From Akkermansiaceae bacterium UBA5020 (GTDB lineage: Bacteria; Verrucomicrobiota; Verrucomicrobiia; Verrucomicrobiales; DEV007), in assembly GCA_002396885.1 (NCBI GenBank), contig DGXY01000122.1:42816-104713 (forward strand): a DNA stretch of 61,898 nucleotides, read 5' to 3'. This document shows positions 27,201 to 34,587 of this stretch, one piece after another. The notes below the pieces were generated by a model that made no database searches, was not told the DNA's origin, and worked only from the letters and a program-made list of their open reading frames with translations. Every line of letters starts with the position of its first letter. The first letter of the stretch is position 1. Position numbers and translations under genes: made by a program.

Positions 27201-27685
27201 AGGGCGATGTCGTCTTTTGCGTGTTTGTTAGGATTGAAGAAACGCCCCTGGTCCTGGAGATTGTAGGAATGGTCGAATCCATCGGCGACTGGCTTGCCGT
27301 CGATGTGCCATTTGCCGGTATGGTAGGATCGGTATCCGGCCTCGCGGAGCCGTTTCGGGAGCAGTTCGGCCCAGGCCGGTCGGCGGTTCTGATCGCCACC
27401 TCCTCCGGCGACTTCGGGCAGGGCGTCGCGATGGATCTGCTGCGGATAATAGCCGGTGAGAAGGGCGCCGCGGGTCGGCCAGCAGCGCGAGGTGTTGTAG
27501 AACTGCGTGAAGCGCAGCCCGTTCTCTGCGATCGCATCAAGATTCGGCGTCGCGATCTCGCTGCCATAGCATCCGAGGTCGGAGTAGCCGAGATCGTCCG
27601 CGAGGATGAGGAGCACATTCGGTTTCGGCGCGGCGTGGACGCCGGAGGTGAGAAGAATGAGGGCAGCGATGAGGTCACGGGTCAT
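24278..27685 (-). CDS. Three-domain exported enzyme: sulfatase plus two alpha/beta hydrolases
   Basis: 1135 residues in one frame with a signal peptide (1-18). Residues about 22-520 are a formylglycine sulfatase: PNVLLILADDLGYSD (D30, D31 metal ligands), CWPTRGALLTG (Cys68, the C-x-P-x-R site converted to formylglycine), KWHIDGKP and FLSDNGAS. A Lys/Gly/Pro linker (about 525-545) leads to an alpha/beta hydrolase: GRSRGG with Ser645, HGTDD with Asp724, GQGHNF with His760. A second hydrolase starts near 786: GHSYGG with Ser988, an acidic residue in GGSEDS near 1082, and His1115 in RPDHT. Single-domain sulfatases are about 450-550 residues. The parts suggest removal of sulfate and ester groups from one decorated glycan. 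It needs a formylglycine-generating system not seen here. Confidence 0.88.
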   Translation of the reverse strand: MTRDLIAALILLTSGVHAAPKPNVLLILADDLGYSDLGCYGSEIATPNLDAIAENGLRFTQFYNTSRCWPTRGALLTGYYPQQIHRDALPEVAGGGGDQNRRPAWAELLPKRLREAGYRSYHTGKWHIDGKPVADGFDHSYNLQDQGRFFNPNKHAKDDIALPPVEKDSGYYGTTALADHVIEVLKDHAANHRDAPFFHYLAFAAPHFPLQALPEDIALYQDTYTEGWDVIRAKRWQKMRQLGLLDGELSRPEADLGPPYHFPEALAVLGPGEIDKPVPWKRLTDAQRKFQADKMAIHAAMIHRMDLEIGRVFEQIKAIGQWENTLVLFLSDNGASAEIMVRDDGHDLSLPPGSAGTYLCLGPGWSTVANTPFRRHKTWTHEGGIATPLLASWPAGIAARGEIRTTPGHVIDVVPTLLELAGAKTLPDAPPAPGKSLVTVFAKDAEPLHETLWWYHEGHKAVRRGDWKAVAPKDGPWELYDLATDRDESTDLAVPQAEKLRELAAAWGRLTAEFTTLASADLAAQPAPVKGKGKGKAGAAAEPPRKQVLINGETFALEGRPAFRMLPEKPAAGKPWVFYGPTLPVYPDEAERWMHERFLAAGIAVAGVDVGEAYGSPKAFPFFEALHQKMVADGYSAKPVLLGRSRGGLWASSWALAHPDRVAGIAGIYPVYDFTTYPGLEKTAPAYALTKTELESRLDELNPIRRAAVLAEAKIPVFIIHGTDDQVVPLPQNSGKLEEIYETAGAGDLIEVMKIKGQGHNFWTGFFQCQELVDFVIARAGVENSALPQALRPWFSPPTDVAGELGEFRNPLLFNDGSEVRTAADWAKRREEILRTWHGLMGEWPPLITEPVVETLESVKQENFTRHRVRFPWTPTERTTGYLFIPDKATTGKHPAVLTVYYEPETAAGMGNEQRDFAYQLAKRGFVTLSIGTSETSASKDYALYWPSIDDATVQPLSMLAYAAANAWHVLAARPEVDPARIGVTGHSYGGKWSMFASCLFEKFACAAWSDPGIVFDTRPSVNYWEPWYLGYHPKPWRERGVPSESNPARGLYPELLKQGRDLHELHTLMAPRPFLVSGGSEDSPGRWKALNHSIAVNRLLGLENRVAMHNRPDHTPNPDSNEVIYGFFEHFLKP

Positions 27686-27690
27686 GAATC

Positions 27691-27836
27691 GGAGTGAAGC
27701 GGAGATGGACGGAGTGAAGCGGAGATGGACGGAGTGAAGCGGAGTCGATCGCGGGGGTAGGGCCTGCGGCCGGACCCATGGTAAAAAGCAAAAGGCAAAA
27801 GGAGAAGATCCTTTTCCGCGTATTCCGCAGGCCGCC
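27691..27836. repeat. Tandem and dispersed repeat cluster upstream of the sulfatase fusion gene
   Basis: A 20-bp unit (GGAGTGAAGCGGAGATGGAC) occurs 2.7 times in tandem at 27691-27744. It is followed by GGCCTGCGGCCG at 27761-27772, identical to 15376-15387, by AAAAGC/AAAAGG purine runs, and by CCGCGTATTCCGCAGGCCGC at 27816-27835, which matches the right arm of the inverted repeat at 15.6 kb. The short IR GCCTGCGG/CCGCAGGC spans 27762-27832. Confidence 0.7.
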
Positions 27837-27848
27837 CTTTCCCACCAC

Positions 27849-29858
27849 CTACCCCAACATCCCTTGCGCGATCATTCTCGCTTCCTCGACGAGGCGGGTG
27901 TCGCCGAGGAGGTCGGCGAAGGCAAGGTCGGGCAGTCCGCTCTGCATCGTGCCGAGGACTTCGCCGGGGCCGCGCAGGCGCAAATCCTCGTCGGCGATGC
28001 GGAAGCCGTCGCGCGTTTCCTCGAGGATGCGGAGGCGGGCGCGCGCGTCCTCCTGTTTCGGATCGACGAGAAGGACGCAGTAGCTCTTGTGTTCGCCACG
28101 ACCGATCCGGCCGCGGAGCTGGTGGAGCTGGGCGAGGCCGAAACGCTCGGCGTGGTAGATCAGCATCACGTTCGCATTCGGCACATCGACACCGACCTCG
28201 ATCACGGTGGTGGCCACGAGCACATCGATCTTTCCGTTGCGGAATTCACGCATCACCGCGTCTTTCTCGTCACTGCCCATGCGGCCGTGGACGAGCCCGA
28301 CGCGGAAATCGGCGAGCTTTTCGGCCCACTCCGCGTAGGCCGCGGTGGCGGCTCCGGTGGCGAGTTTGTCGGACTCCTCGATGAGCGGGTAGACGACGTA
28401 GGCCTGGCGTCCGGCGGAGAGTTGCTCCGTCACGAAGGTCGCGGCCTGATTCGTCTGCGTGGTGAGCCGGATCCCGGTGATAAGCTTGCCGCGCCCGGCG
28501 GGCAGCTCGTCGAGAATGGAGACATCGAGATCCCCGTAAAAGGAGAGGGTGAGGGTGCGCGGGATCGGCGTCGCCGTCATCGCGAGCATGGAGGCCCCTT
28601 CGCCACGCGAGACGAGGGCTTCGCGCTGGCCGACGCCGAACTTGTGCTGCTCATCGATCACCGCGAGGGCGAGACCGTTTTCAAAATCGGCGCGGCCGTG
28701 GAAGAGGGCGTGCGTCCCGATCGTGAGGTTGCCGCTCTTTTGATTCTGGAACAGAGGCATTTCGCCTCCCTCGTCGCGCGATCCGGTGAGGAGCCTGACA
28801 TTCACCCCGAGCGGCCCGAACCACCCGCTGAAGGTGCGAAAATGTTGTTCTGCCAGGATCTGGGTTGGCGCCATGAGGGCAGCATCCGCTCCCTTTTCGA
28901 CCACGAGCAGGATCGCCGCGGCGGCGATGAGGGTTTTCCCGGCACCGACATCACCCTGGAGCAGTCGCACCATGGGCACCGGCTGTGAGAGGTCCCCGCG
29001 GATCTCCTCGATGGCGCGGCGCTGGGCTCCGGTGGGCTCGAAGGGGAGCTTGGCGAGGAATTGCTCGAGCAAGGCCCCCGGTCCGGCTTGGGGCTCGATG
29101 CGGTTTTGGCGGAACTCGGCGCGGCGGCGCAGCAACTCGAGCTGGAGGGAGGTGAATTCCTCGAGGGCGAGGCGGCGGCGAGCGGGCTCGAGCGCCTCCA
29201 TCGACGCGGGATAGTGCAGCGCGCGGATCGCGGCGGCGCGGGTGAGGGAACCGCCTGCCCCTGCGGGCAGCCACTCTGTGATCGCCTCGTCGGGCACGAG
29301 GCAGAGCAGGCGATGGATCAAGGAACGAAGCGGTTTTTGTCCCACGCCGGAGGCGAGGGGATAAATCGGCACGATGCGCCCCATGTGTGGCTCGGCGGTG
29401 GCTTCATCGTCCTCGACGATCTCGAAGTCGGGGTGATCGATGACGACGCGGCCCTTGCTTTCCTTCGGCTGGCCGTAGATGACGAGCCGATGCCCCACCG
29501 CGAGGATCTTGGCGAGGTAGGGCATGTTGAACCAGCGCAGGATAAGACGATTGCCGAGGAGGTCGCCGCCGACGGGCTCGACCGTGACCTCGAAACAACG
29601 CCGCCCCTGCCCGCGGCCGAAGAAGCTGCGGCAATCGCTCACGAGGACGTGGAGGCAGACCGCCTGCTCCATGCCGCCTTCGGGGAAACGGTCGAAGCGC
29701 GTGCGATCCTCATGCCGCCGGGGAAAATGGGTAAGGGCGTCGCCGACCGTGACGAGGCCGAGCTTTTCGTAACCCTCCCGGTTTTTCTTGTCGAGGCGTA
29801 GCAGGCCGGACTCTTCAAGAGGAGTGTCGAGGACCATGGGAGTTGATTCCGTTACCAT
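27849..29858 (-). CDS. recG: ATP-dependent DNA helicase RecG
   Basis: 669 residues, usual length. An N-terminal wedge/OB region (KLGLVTVGDALTHFPRRHED, then RLVIYGQPKESKGRVVIDHP) precedes two helicase lobes: Walker A LLQGDVGAGKTLIA, DExH box VIDEQHKFGVGQRE, TATPIPRTL, VHGRMGSDEKDAVMREF, and QLRGRIGRG (motif VI). RecG regresses stalled replication forks and processes recombination intermediates. It starts 6 bp after vapC, so it may be translated from a transcript that includes the toxin-antitoxin genes. The in-frame ATG seven codons later is an alternative start. Confidence 0.95.
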   Translation of the reverse strand: MVTESTPMVLDTPLEESGLLRLDKKNREGYEKLGLVTVGDALTHFPRRHEDRTRFDRFPEGGMEQAVCLHVLVSDCRSFFGRGQGRRCFEVTVEPVGGDLLGNRLILRWFNMPYLAKILAVGHRLVIYGQPKESKGRVVIDHPDFEIVEDDEATAEPHMGRIVPIYPLASGVGQKPLRSLIHRLLCLVPDEAITEWLPAGAGGSLTRAAAIRALHYPASMEALEPARRRLALEEFTSLQLELLRRRAEFRQNRIEPQAGPGALLEQFLAKLPFEPTGAQRRAIEEIRGDLSQPVPMVRLLQGDVGAGKTLIAAAAILLVVEKGADAALMAPTQILAEQHFRTFSGWFGPLGVNVRLLTGSRDEGGEMPLFQNQKSGNLTIGTHALFHGRADFENGLALAVIDEQHKFGVGQREALVSRGEGASMLAMTATPIPRTLTLSFYGDLDVSILDELPAGRGKLITGIRLTTQTNQAATFVTEQLSAGRQAYVVYPLIEESDKLATGAATAAYAEWAEKLADFRVGLVHGRMGSDEKDAVMREFRNGKIDVLVATTVIEVGVDVPNANVMLIYHAERFGLAQLHQLRGRIGRGEHKSYCVLLVDPKQEDARARLRILEETRDGFRIADEDLRLRGPGEVLGTMQSGLPDLAFADLLGDTRLVEEARMIAQGMLG

Positions 29859-29864
29859 GAAGCT

Positions 29865-30251
29865 TTACCAGAAAGTCCGGAAGCCCGCGTCGGCGAAGAA
29901 TCCGTCGGTGGTGGCGAGGGGCATACCGTGGATTTCGGATTGGGCGGCGAGGATACGATCGAAAGGATCGCGATGGGCGTGATCGATGCGCGCGGCGCGA
30001 ACGGATTCCACGAGACCGAGAGGGAGTATCTCCCAGCCTTCCCGGTGGACTTCACCGGCGAGATCTTGGAGAAGCGGTTCAGGGAGGATCAATTTTCCGA
30101 TGCGGACTTTTTGAAAAATCTCGTAGCCGGAAATGGTACTGAAAAACACGCTCGTCGTGGGGTCCGCGAGTTGTTTCGTTACGCGATCGCTCAATTCAGG
30201 TGACCCCGCCCACCACCATAGCGCCGTCTGCGTATCGAGCAGCAGCTTCAT
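29865..30251 (-). CDS. vapC: PIN-domain toxin, VapC family
   Basis: 128 residues from an ATG that overlaps the antitoxin stop by 4 bp (ATGA). PIN-domain acidic residues are visible: LLLDTQTALWW (first Asp), STISGYEIFQK (Glu), HRDPFDRILAAQ (Asp pair) and LATTDGFFADAG (final Asp). This type (DTHALLW-like start and HRDPFDR) belongs to VapC toxins paired with Phd-like antitoxins; they are Mg2+-dependent RNases that cut tRNA or rRNA. Located between the antitoxin and recG. Confidence 0.9.
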   Translation of the reverse strand: MKLLLDTQTALWWWAGSPELSDRVTKQLADPTTSVFFSTISGYEIFQKVRIGKLILPEPLLQDLAGEVHREGWEILPLGLVESVRAARIDHAHRDPFDRILAAQSEIHGMPLATTDGFFADAGFRTFW

Positions 30252-30505
30252 GAGCGATGATCGGCGCGCCCCTCCCATGCCGAGAGTTCTTCCTCCGGCA
30301 GGGCTTCAAAAAAGGCCTCGGTGACACGAAGTCGACCCTCAAAGCGACCTGGGCGTCGAGTCACGACCTCTTCCCGCACGGGTGTGAGGCGCACTTTGGG
30401 AGTTCCCGCTTTCGCGATGATGATCTCCTCGCCATGCTCCGCGCGTTCGATGAGCCGAGAGAGATGGGTCTTCGCTTCGTGAATGTTAACCGTGGTCGAT
30501 GCCAT
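30248..30505 (-). CDS. Phd/YefM-family antitoxin
   Basis: 85 residues. The N-terminal fold TTVNIHEAKTHLSRLIERAE, followed by GEEIIIAKAGTPKVRLTPV, is the classic Phd/YefM DNA-binding region. The acidic C-terminal tail (FFEALPEEELSAWEG) is the expected toxin-binding segment. It neutralises the downstream VapC and should repress the operon; a direct-repeat operator lies 12-33 bp upstream of its start. Confidence 0.9.
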   Translation of the reverse strand: MASTTVNIHEAKTHLSRLIERAEHGEEIIIAKAGTPKVRLTPVREEVVTRRPGRFEGRLRVTEAFFEALPEEELSAWEGRADHRS

Positions 30506-30516
30506 GAGTCTATTAA

Positions 30517-30538
30517 ACTAAGTCCGATGACTAAGTCA
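30517..30538 (-). promoter_or_regulatory. Probable operator of the Phd/VapC module
   Basis: Two copies of ACTAAGTC (plus strand 30517-30524 and 30530-30537) with 13-bp period. The second lies in the palindrome TGACTAAGTCA (30528-30538). On the minus strand the intervening TTAATA could be a -10 element close to the ATG at 30505. The site overlaps the stop codon of the acyltransferase gene. Confidence 0.5.
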
Positions 30539-31519
30539 ATCGGAATCGTCCGCCTTCCCCTCCACCCGAGCGAGCACCTCATCGAAGGCCGGCGTCCGCC
30601 ACGCGTAGCCGGGATAAGCGACGTCGGTCGTTTCGGGCAGATAACGCCAGTGTTTGTACATCCAGAGCCACGGAGCCGGATTCTCGCGGATGACCGGCTC
30701 GAAGACGTCCCAGCAGGCTTGGGCGATGGAATGCTCGGTGTCGTCGGGACCAAAATGGAGTGGCTTGAAGCCCTTCAGCAGATAGGTGCCGTCCGGTCTC
30801 GGGATGCAGATCCCAGGGATCACGGGCAGGCCGGTGCGTTTCATCAGTTCGGCGTGGACCGCGGTAACACAGGTCTTGCGCCCGAAACACTCGATGACCG
30901 TGGCCGGTTTCGAGGGTTTGATCGTGAGATCGCTGAGAAAGGCGGCGTGGCCTCCTTTCTTCAGGTTTTTGAGGAGGCGGATGATGGCTCCTCGCTGGGG
31001 GATCACCTCGTGACCGGAGCGTTCGCGATTCTTCTTGTAGGTCTCCGTCAGGCTCGTGTTGCGGAAATCCTGCGCCACGATCGTGAACTTGTAGCCGCGG
31101 AAGCCCATCGCCAGGGCAATCCATTCGAAGTTGCTGTAGTGGGGTGTTACCCAGATCGCGCCGGTCTCAAGGGCACGTTCGATGGCCCCCATATCCTCAC
31201 CGACGATCTCGCAATACTTCGTGTAATTCTCCACCCTGAGACGGGCGCTCCAGAATTGGTCGATCACCGTTTGGGCGAAGGAGCGATAGGAATCGCGCGC
31301 GAGCCGACGGATTTCCGTCGCGTCTTTCTTGTCGCCGAAGACCAGCGTGAGATTCTCGATCGCGGTATGGTGGCCGCGTCGATCGAGTTGAAAGGCGAGG
31401 CTGCCGAGGAGTTTGCCAAAGGCATGGGCCAGCCGGCGTGGGAGCAGCGGGATCGCGAAATAGAGCCACTGCAGCCCGAGCCATTCGAGACGATAGCGGA
31501 TTTTTTTCCAGGGGGACAT
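30536..31519 (-). CDS. LpxL/HtrB-like lysophospholipid acyltransferase
   Basis: 327 residues of the lipid A biosynthesis acyltransferase family. An N-terminal amphipathic or membrane segment (GLQWLYFAIPLLPRRLAH) is followed by the catalytic H-x(4)-E motif in TPHYSNFEW, then QDFRNTSLTETYKKNRE and FLSDLTIKPSKPATV (acceptor-site region), and a C-terminal WMYKHWRYLPE. The family adds secondary acyl chains to lipid A at the inner membrane, fitting a Gram-negative-type envelope; the exact acceptor is uncertain. Confidence 0.88.
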   Translation of the reverse strand: MSPWKKIRYRLEWLGLQWLYFAIPLLPRRLAHAFGKLLGSLAFQLDRRGHHTAIENLTLVFGDKKDATEIRRLARDSYRSFAQTVIDQFWSARLRVENYTKYCEIVGEDMGAIERALETGAIWVTPHYSNFEWIALAMGFRGYKFTIVAQDFRNTSLTETYKKNRERSGHEVIPQRGAIIRLLKNLKKGGHAAFLSDLTIKPSKPATVIECFGRKTCVTAVHAELMKRTGLPVIPGICIPRPDGTYLLKGFKPLHFGPDDTEHSIAQACWDVFEPVIRENPAPWLWMYKHWRYLPETTDVAYPGYAWRTPAFDEVLARVEGKADDSD

Positions 31520-31716
31520 GCGGCCGGGACAGTCCGCGCATCGTCGGGGAGGGGCAAGCGGGGTTTTTCCCGGAAATGTAGATCGTCATCAAATCGGTGG
31601 AGTTCCTGCGAGACGAAAGCGGACCCGGCCCGGGAAGGACATAGCCCGATGGATATTCAGTCCCAAGCCCGCGCTTGTCATATCCCTTCGCGATGGCACG
31701 TTAGACTTCGCGAAAC

Positions 31717-31798
31717 GCCCGGATGGTGGAATTGGTAGACACGCTTGACTTAGGATCAAGTGCCGTAAGGTGTGCAGGTTCGAGTCCTGTTCCGGGTA
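31717..31798 (+). tRNA. tRNA-Leu (anticodon UAG)
   Basis: 82 nt with a complete cloverleaf. The acceptor arms GCCCGGA and TCCGGGT pair with one terminal G-U; the anticodon stem CTTGA/TCAAG encloses loop CTTAGGA giving anticodon TAG. A long variable arm typical of tRNA-Leu (about 13 nt, TGCC/GGTG stem) and the T loop TTCGAGT are present. The discriminator is A; CCA is not encoded. It lies 37 bp upstream of sufU. Confidence 0.96.
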
Positions 31799-31835
31799 TC
31801 GCCGCCACCTCGCCGCAGGCGCGTAATCTTTGCCG

Positions 31836-32285
31836 ATGGACAACCTCGAAGACCTTTACCAGGAGATCATCCTGAGCCACAACAAGCGCCCCCGCAACGA
31901 GGGCGTGCTCGATCCGCACACGGAGGAGGCCGAAGGCTACAACCCACTCTGCGGCGACCGGCTCCAGGTCTATGTGCGGCAGAACGGCCCGACCGTGGAA
32001 GCGGTTCAGTTCACGGGCGAAGGGTGCGCCATTTCCCGGGCCTCGGCCTCGATCATGACCGAGGCGATCAAGGGGCTCAGCGGGGCGGCCCTCGACGCCA
32101 AGATCGCGGAAGTCATCGAGATGCTCACGGCCAAGGAAGAGCCAGTCGTCGACCCCTTCGACCTCGGCGAACTCGCCGCCCTCTTCGGTGTGCGCAAATT
32201 CCCTGCCCGGGTCAAGTGCGCGACCCTCTCCTGGCATACCCTCGCGGCCGCCTTGAAAAAGGCGGGGAAGGTCTCGACGGAGTGA
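31836..32285 (+). CDS. sufU: Fe-S cluster assembly protein SufU (IscU-like)
   Basis: 149 residues from the ATG at 31836. Three conserved ligand cysteines are present: C39 (NPLCGD), C64 (GEGCAISRASAS) and C128 (VKCATLSWHTL), plus Asp41. The insertion between the second and third Cys identifies SufU rather than IscU. In Gram-positive and related systems SufU is a zinc protein that accepts sulfur from the cysteine desulfurase SufS. No other suf genes are in the window, so its partner must be elsewhere. Confidence 0.92.
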   Translation: MDNLEDLYQEIILSHNKRPRNEGVLDPHTEEAEGYNPLCGDRLQVYVRQNGPTVEAVQFTGEGCAISRASASIMTEAIKGLSGAALDAKIAEVIEMLTAKEEPVVDPFDLGELAALFGVRKFPARVKCATLSWHTLAAALKKAGKVSTE

Positions 32286-32294
32286 GGGAATCGC

Positions 32295-32555
32295 TCACCG
32301 TTCGTAAACATCACGGCGGTGGCCGATTCGCACGACTACGACAATCAGCACGTCGTCTTCGATTTCGTAGAGAATGCGGTAGTCACCCTGTCGGATCCGA
32401 TATTTCTCTTCGCCCGAAAGTTTCAGACTCCCCGGTGGCCTGGGATCGTCTGCGAGAGAACGGATCCGCCCGATGATCCGATCGCGGTCGCGGCCGGGAA
32501 TGGCGGCGAGATCCTTGGTCGCCGACTTCTTGATGACGATCTTATAGCTTCCCAT
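32295..32555 (-). CDS. RelE/ParE-family toxin
   Basis: 86 residues with the compact RelE fold: YKIVIKKSATKDLAAIPGRD, IRSLADDPRPPGSLKLSGEE, then YRIRQGDYRILYEIEDDVL and IVVVVRIGHRRDVYER. The conserved RxGDYRIxY segment and terminal RxxVY match mRNA-cleaving RelE toxins. It overlaps the upstream antitoxin gene by 14 bp and faces sufU with a 9-bp gap. Confidence 0.92.
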   Translation of the reverse strand: MGSYKIVIKKSATKDLAAIPGRDRDRIIGRIRSLADDPRPPGSLKLSGEEKYRIRQGDYRILYEIEDDVLIVVVVRIGHRRDVYER

Positions 32556-32763
32556 CCCGCTTCAAGGAGGCCACAAAGGTTTCGAAATCCATGACCGGCT
32601 CACCTTCCCGGACGCGAAAGGATTTCAGGTCTTCGGCATCCTCGCGCAGAGACTCGCGCACGGCTTGGTTGACCAGATCGGAGACCGGGGCCGAGGTCTC
32701 GGCGGACTTGAGTTTGAGGGCCCGGTGGAGATCCTCGTCAAAATAGACGGTGACACGCTTCAT
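32542..32763 (-). CDS. Ribbon-helix-helix (CopG-like) antitoxin
   Basis: 73 residues. The N-terminal KRVTVYFDEDLHRALKLKSA is a ribbon-helix-helix DNA-binding fold (beta strand and two helices with SAPVSDLVNQAVRESLRE). The C-terminal part, ending FETFVASLKRDGKL, should wrap the RelE-type toxin encoded just downstream. Expected to autorepress through the near-perfect 22-bp palindrome upstream. Confidence 0.88.
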   Translation of the reverse strand: MKRVTVYFDEDLHRALKLKSAETSAPVSDLVNQAVRESLREDAEDLKSFRVREGEPVMDFETFVASLKRDGKL

Positions 32764-32774
32764 CCCGCAAGCAT

Positions 32775-32796
32775 GACGTTAAAACGTTGTAACGTC
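32775..32796 (-). promoter_or_regulatory. Operator palindrome of the RHH/RelE module
   Basis: 22 bp, self-complementary at 20 of 22 positions, with outer arms GACGTTA/TAACGTC and a central AACGTT, so ACGTT half-sites recur. It lies 12 bp upstream of the antitoxin ATG. A TTGACG (-35-like) on the minus strand overlaps its distal edge and CATGCT lies 17 bp further on, which would put transcription start close to the ATG. Confidence 0.65.
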
Positions 32797-32849
32797 AATC
32801 CTGCGTGAACCGCTTGCCCGTCGCCGTTTCCCCGTTATCTTGCGCGCCC

Positions 32850-34142
32850 ATGCATTCCTTCCACTACCAGAACGGCACGCTCCACTGCGAAGGCGTTGAT
32901 CTCGCGGCTCTCGCCGCCGAGCACGGCACGCCTCTCTACGTCTACAGCGGCGGCACGATCCTCGATCACTTCCGCCGGCTCTCCGGCGCGATGGGAGCCG
33001 AGCTCGATTGTCTCGTTTGTTACGCGACGAAAGCGAACTCGAACCTCGCCGTGCTCAACCTGCTCGCGAAGGAAGGCGCTGGCTTCGACATCGTCTCGGG
33101 CGGCGAACTCTTCCGCGTCGAAAAGGCCGGCGGTGATCCGGGCAAGTGCACCTTCGCCGGCGTCGGCAAGACCCGCGCCGAGATCGAGCTGGGGCTGAAG
33201 AAGGGCATCTACTCCTTCAATGCCGAGAGCGAGGCCGAGGTTGCCTTCATCAGCCAGGTCGCGGGCGAGCTCGGCATGGTCGCCCCCATCGCCCTGCGTG
33301 TGAATCCGAACGTCGATGCCAAGACGCACAAATACATTTCGACCGGGAAGAGCGAAAACAAGTTCGGGATCGATTTCTCCTCCATCCGCGAGGCCTACGC
33401 CCGTGCCGCGGCCTTGCCGAACGTGAAGATCCGGGGTCTCCAGATGCACATCGGCTCTCAGCTCACCTCGGTGAGCCCCTTCGTCGAGGCGGTCGAAAAG
33501 GTGTTGCCGCTCGTCGAGGAGCTGAAGTCGCTCTACGGCATCGAGTTCTTCTCGATCGGCGGCGGCATCGGCATCGTCTACCAGGACAGCCTCGCCAGCG
33601 GTGGCTCGGACTGGTGGATAGCCAAGGATGAAAAGCCGCTCACGATCGAGGAATACGCGGGTCGCCTCGTCCCGCTTCTCAAGCCGCTCGGACTTCGCAT
33701 CATCCTCGAGCCCGGCCGATTCATGGTGGGCAATGCGGGCGTTCTCCTCACCGAGGTGCTCTACGAAAAGCGTGGCACCGCGAAGACCTTCAAGATCGTC
33801 GATGCGGCGATGAACGATCTCATCCGCCCCGCCCTTTACGAAGGCCACCACGAGATCGCTCCGCTGAAGGAGCCGGTAGCCGGCAAGACCGAGGTCGTCG
33901 ATATCGTCGGACCCGTCTGCGAGAGCGGCGACTTCTTCGCTCAAAACCGCGAGATCCCCGCGATCGAGACGGGTGATCGCATCGCCCTGCTCAGCGCCGG
34001 AGCCTATGGCTTCGTGATGGCGTCGAATTATAATTCTCGCCCGCTCCCCGCCGAGATCCTTGTCTCGGGCGAGACTGCGACGGTGGTGCGGAAACGCCAG
34101 ACCCTCGACGATCTCATCGCGGGCGAGGTGGTGCCGGGATGA
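32850..34142 (+). CDS. lysA: Diaminopimelate decarboxylase
   Basis: 430 residues from the ATG at 32850; the longer frame adds only 15 unconserved residues. A fold-III PLP enzyme: YATKANSNLAVL holds the PLP lysine, FDIVSGGELFRVEKAG follows, then KSENKFGID, GLQMHIGSQL, FSIGGGIGI, EPGRFMVGNAG, and the GPVCESGDFFAQNREIP motif with the catalytic Cys. It decarboxylates meso-diaminopimelate to lysine, the last step of lysine synthesis. No other lysine genes are nearby. Confidence 0.96.
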   Translation: MHSFHYQNGTLHCEGVDLAALAAEHGTPLYVYSGGTILDHFRRLSGAMGAELDCLVCYATKANSNLAVLNLLAKEGAGFDIVSGGELFRVEKAGGDPGKCTFAGVGKTRAEIELGLKKGIYSFNAESEAEVAFISQVAGELGMVAPIALRVNPNVDAKTHKYISTGKSENKFGIDFSSIREAYARAAALPNVKIRGLQMHIGSQLTSVSPFVEAVEKVLPLVEELKSLYGIEFFSIGGGIGIVYQDSLASGGSDWWIAKDEKPLTIEEYAGRLVPLLKPLGLRIILEPGRFMVGNAGVLLTEVLYEKRGTAKTFKIVDAAMNDLIRPALYEGHHEIAPLKEPVAGKTEVVDIVGPVCESGDFFAQNREIPAIETGDRIALLSAGAYGFVMASNYNSRPLPAEILVSGETATVVRKRQTLDDLIAGEVVPG

Positions 34143-34210
34143 ACGCTGTTCGCGGCTTCAGTCGGCACGATGCCGGTCCCGCCCGCTGAACGCAGAACTT
34201 CGCAGCATCG

Positions 34211-34516
34211 CTACCACCCCGCCAATGCCATTGCGACGAAGGCGGCGAGGAGGACCACGGCGGTGAACCACCAGAAACGCTCCTTCGGGGTCATGCGGGT
34301 GAACCAGTTGCCGCCCTTTCCTGCCTCGCCGAATTCTCGGCGGAGAAAGTCCTCGTAGTCGAAATCGTCATCGCCCAGATCGAGGCCGTCATAGGCCTCG
34401 GGACGAAGCCAGTCTGACCCATCACCCCGGGCCCCGCACCGTCCGCAGGATTTCGCGTTGGGCGAGAGGCTCGCGCCGCAGGTGGGGCATTGGAAATCGT
34501 TCGGGAGACGCTTCAT
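34211..34516 (-). CDS. Zinc-ribbon, single-pass membrane protein
   Basis: 101 residues from the ATG at 34516. The N-terminus has a zinc ribbon (FQCPTCGASLSPNAKSCGRCG, four Cys in two C-x2-C pairs). An acidic middle (DGLDLGDDDFDYEDFLRREF) precedes one C-terminal membrane helix (FWWFTAVVLLAAFVAMALAG). Function unknown; the layout suits a membrane-tethered adaptor. It sits 71 bp downstream of the DUF4126 gene on the same strand. Confidence 0.75.
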   Translation of the reverse strand: MKRLPNDFQCPTCGASLSPNAKSCGRCGARGDGSDWLRPEAYDGLDLGDDDFDYEDFLRREFGEAGKGGNWFTRMTPKERFWWFTAVVLLAAFVAMALAGW

Positions 34517-34587
34517 GAAACAAGACGAGCCGGACCCGCGGGGCCTGCTCGTTGGAGCGTCGAGCGAGGGGCCGCGCGCGTCAACCA

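Noticed and set aside
27691..27744. Possible CRISPR-like array
   Set aside because: The 20-bp units are directly adjacent with no spacers and only 2.7 copies; no cas genes are in the window.
31717..31836. Integration site at the tRNA-Leu gene
   Set aside because: No integrase, no repeat of the tRNA 3' end was noticed nearby, and the downstream gene is the housekeeping sufU.
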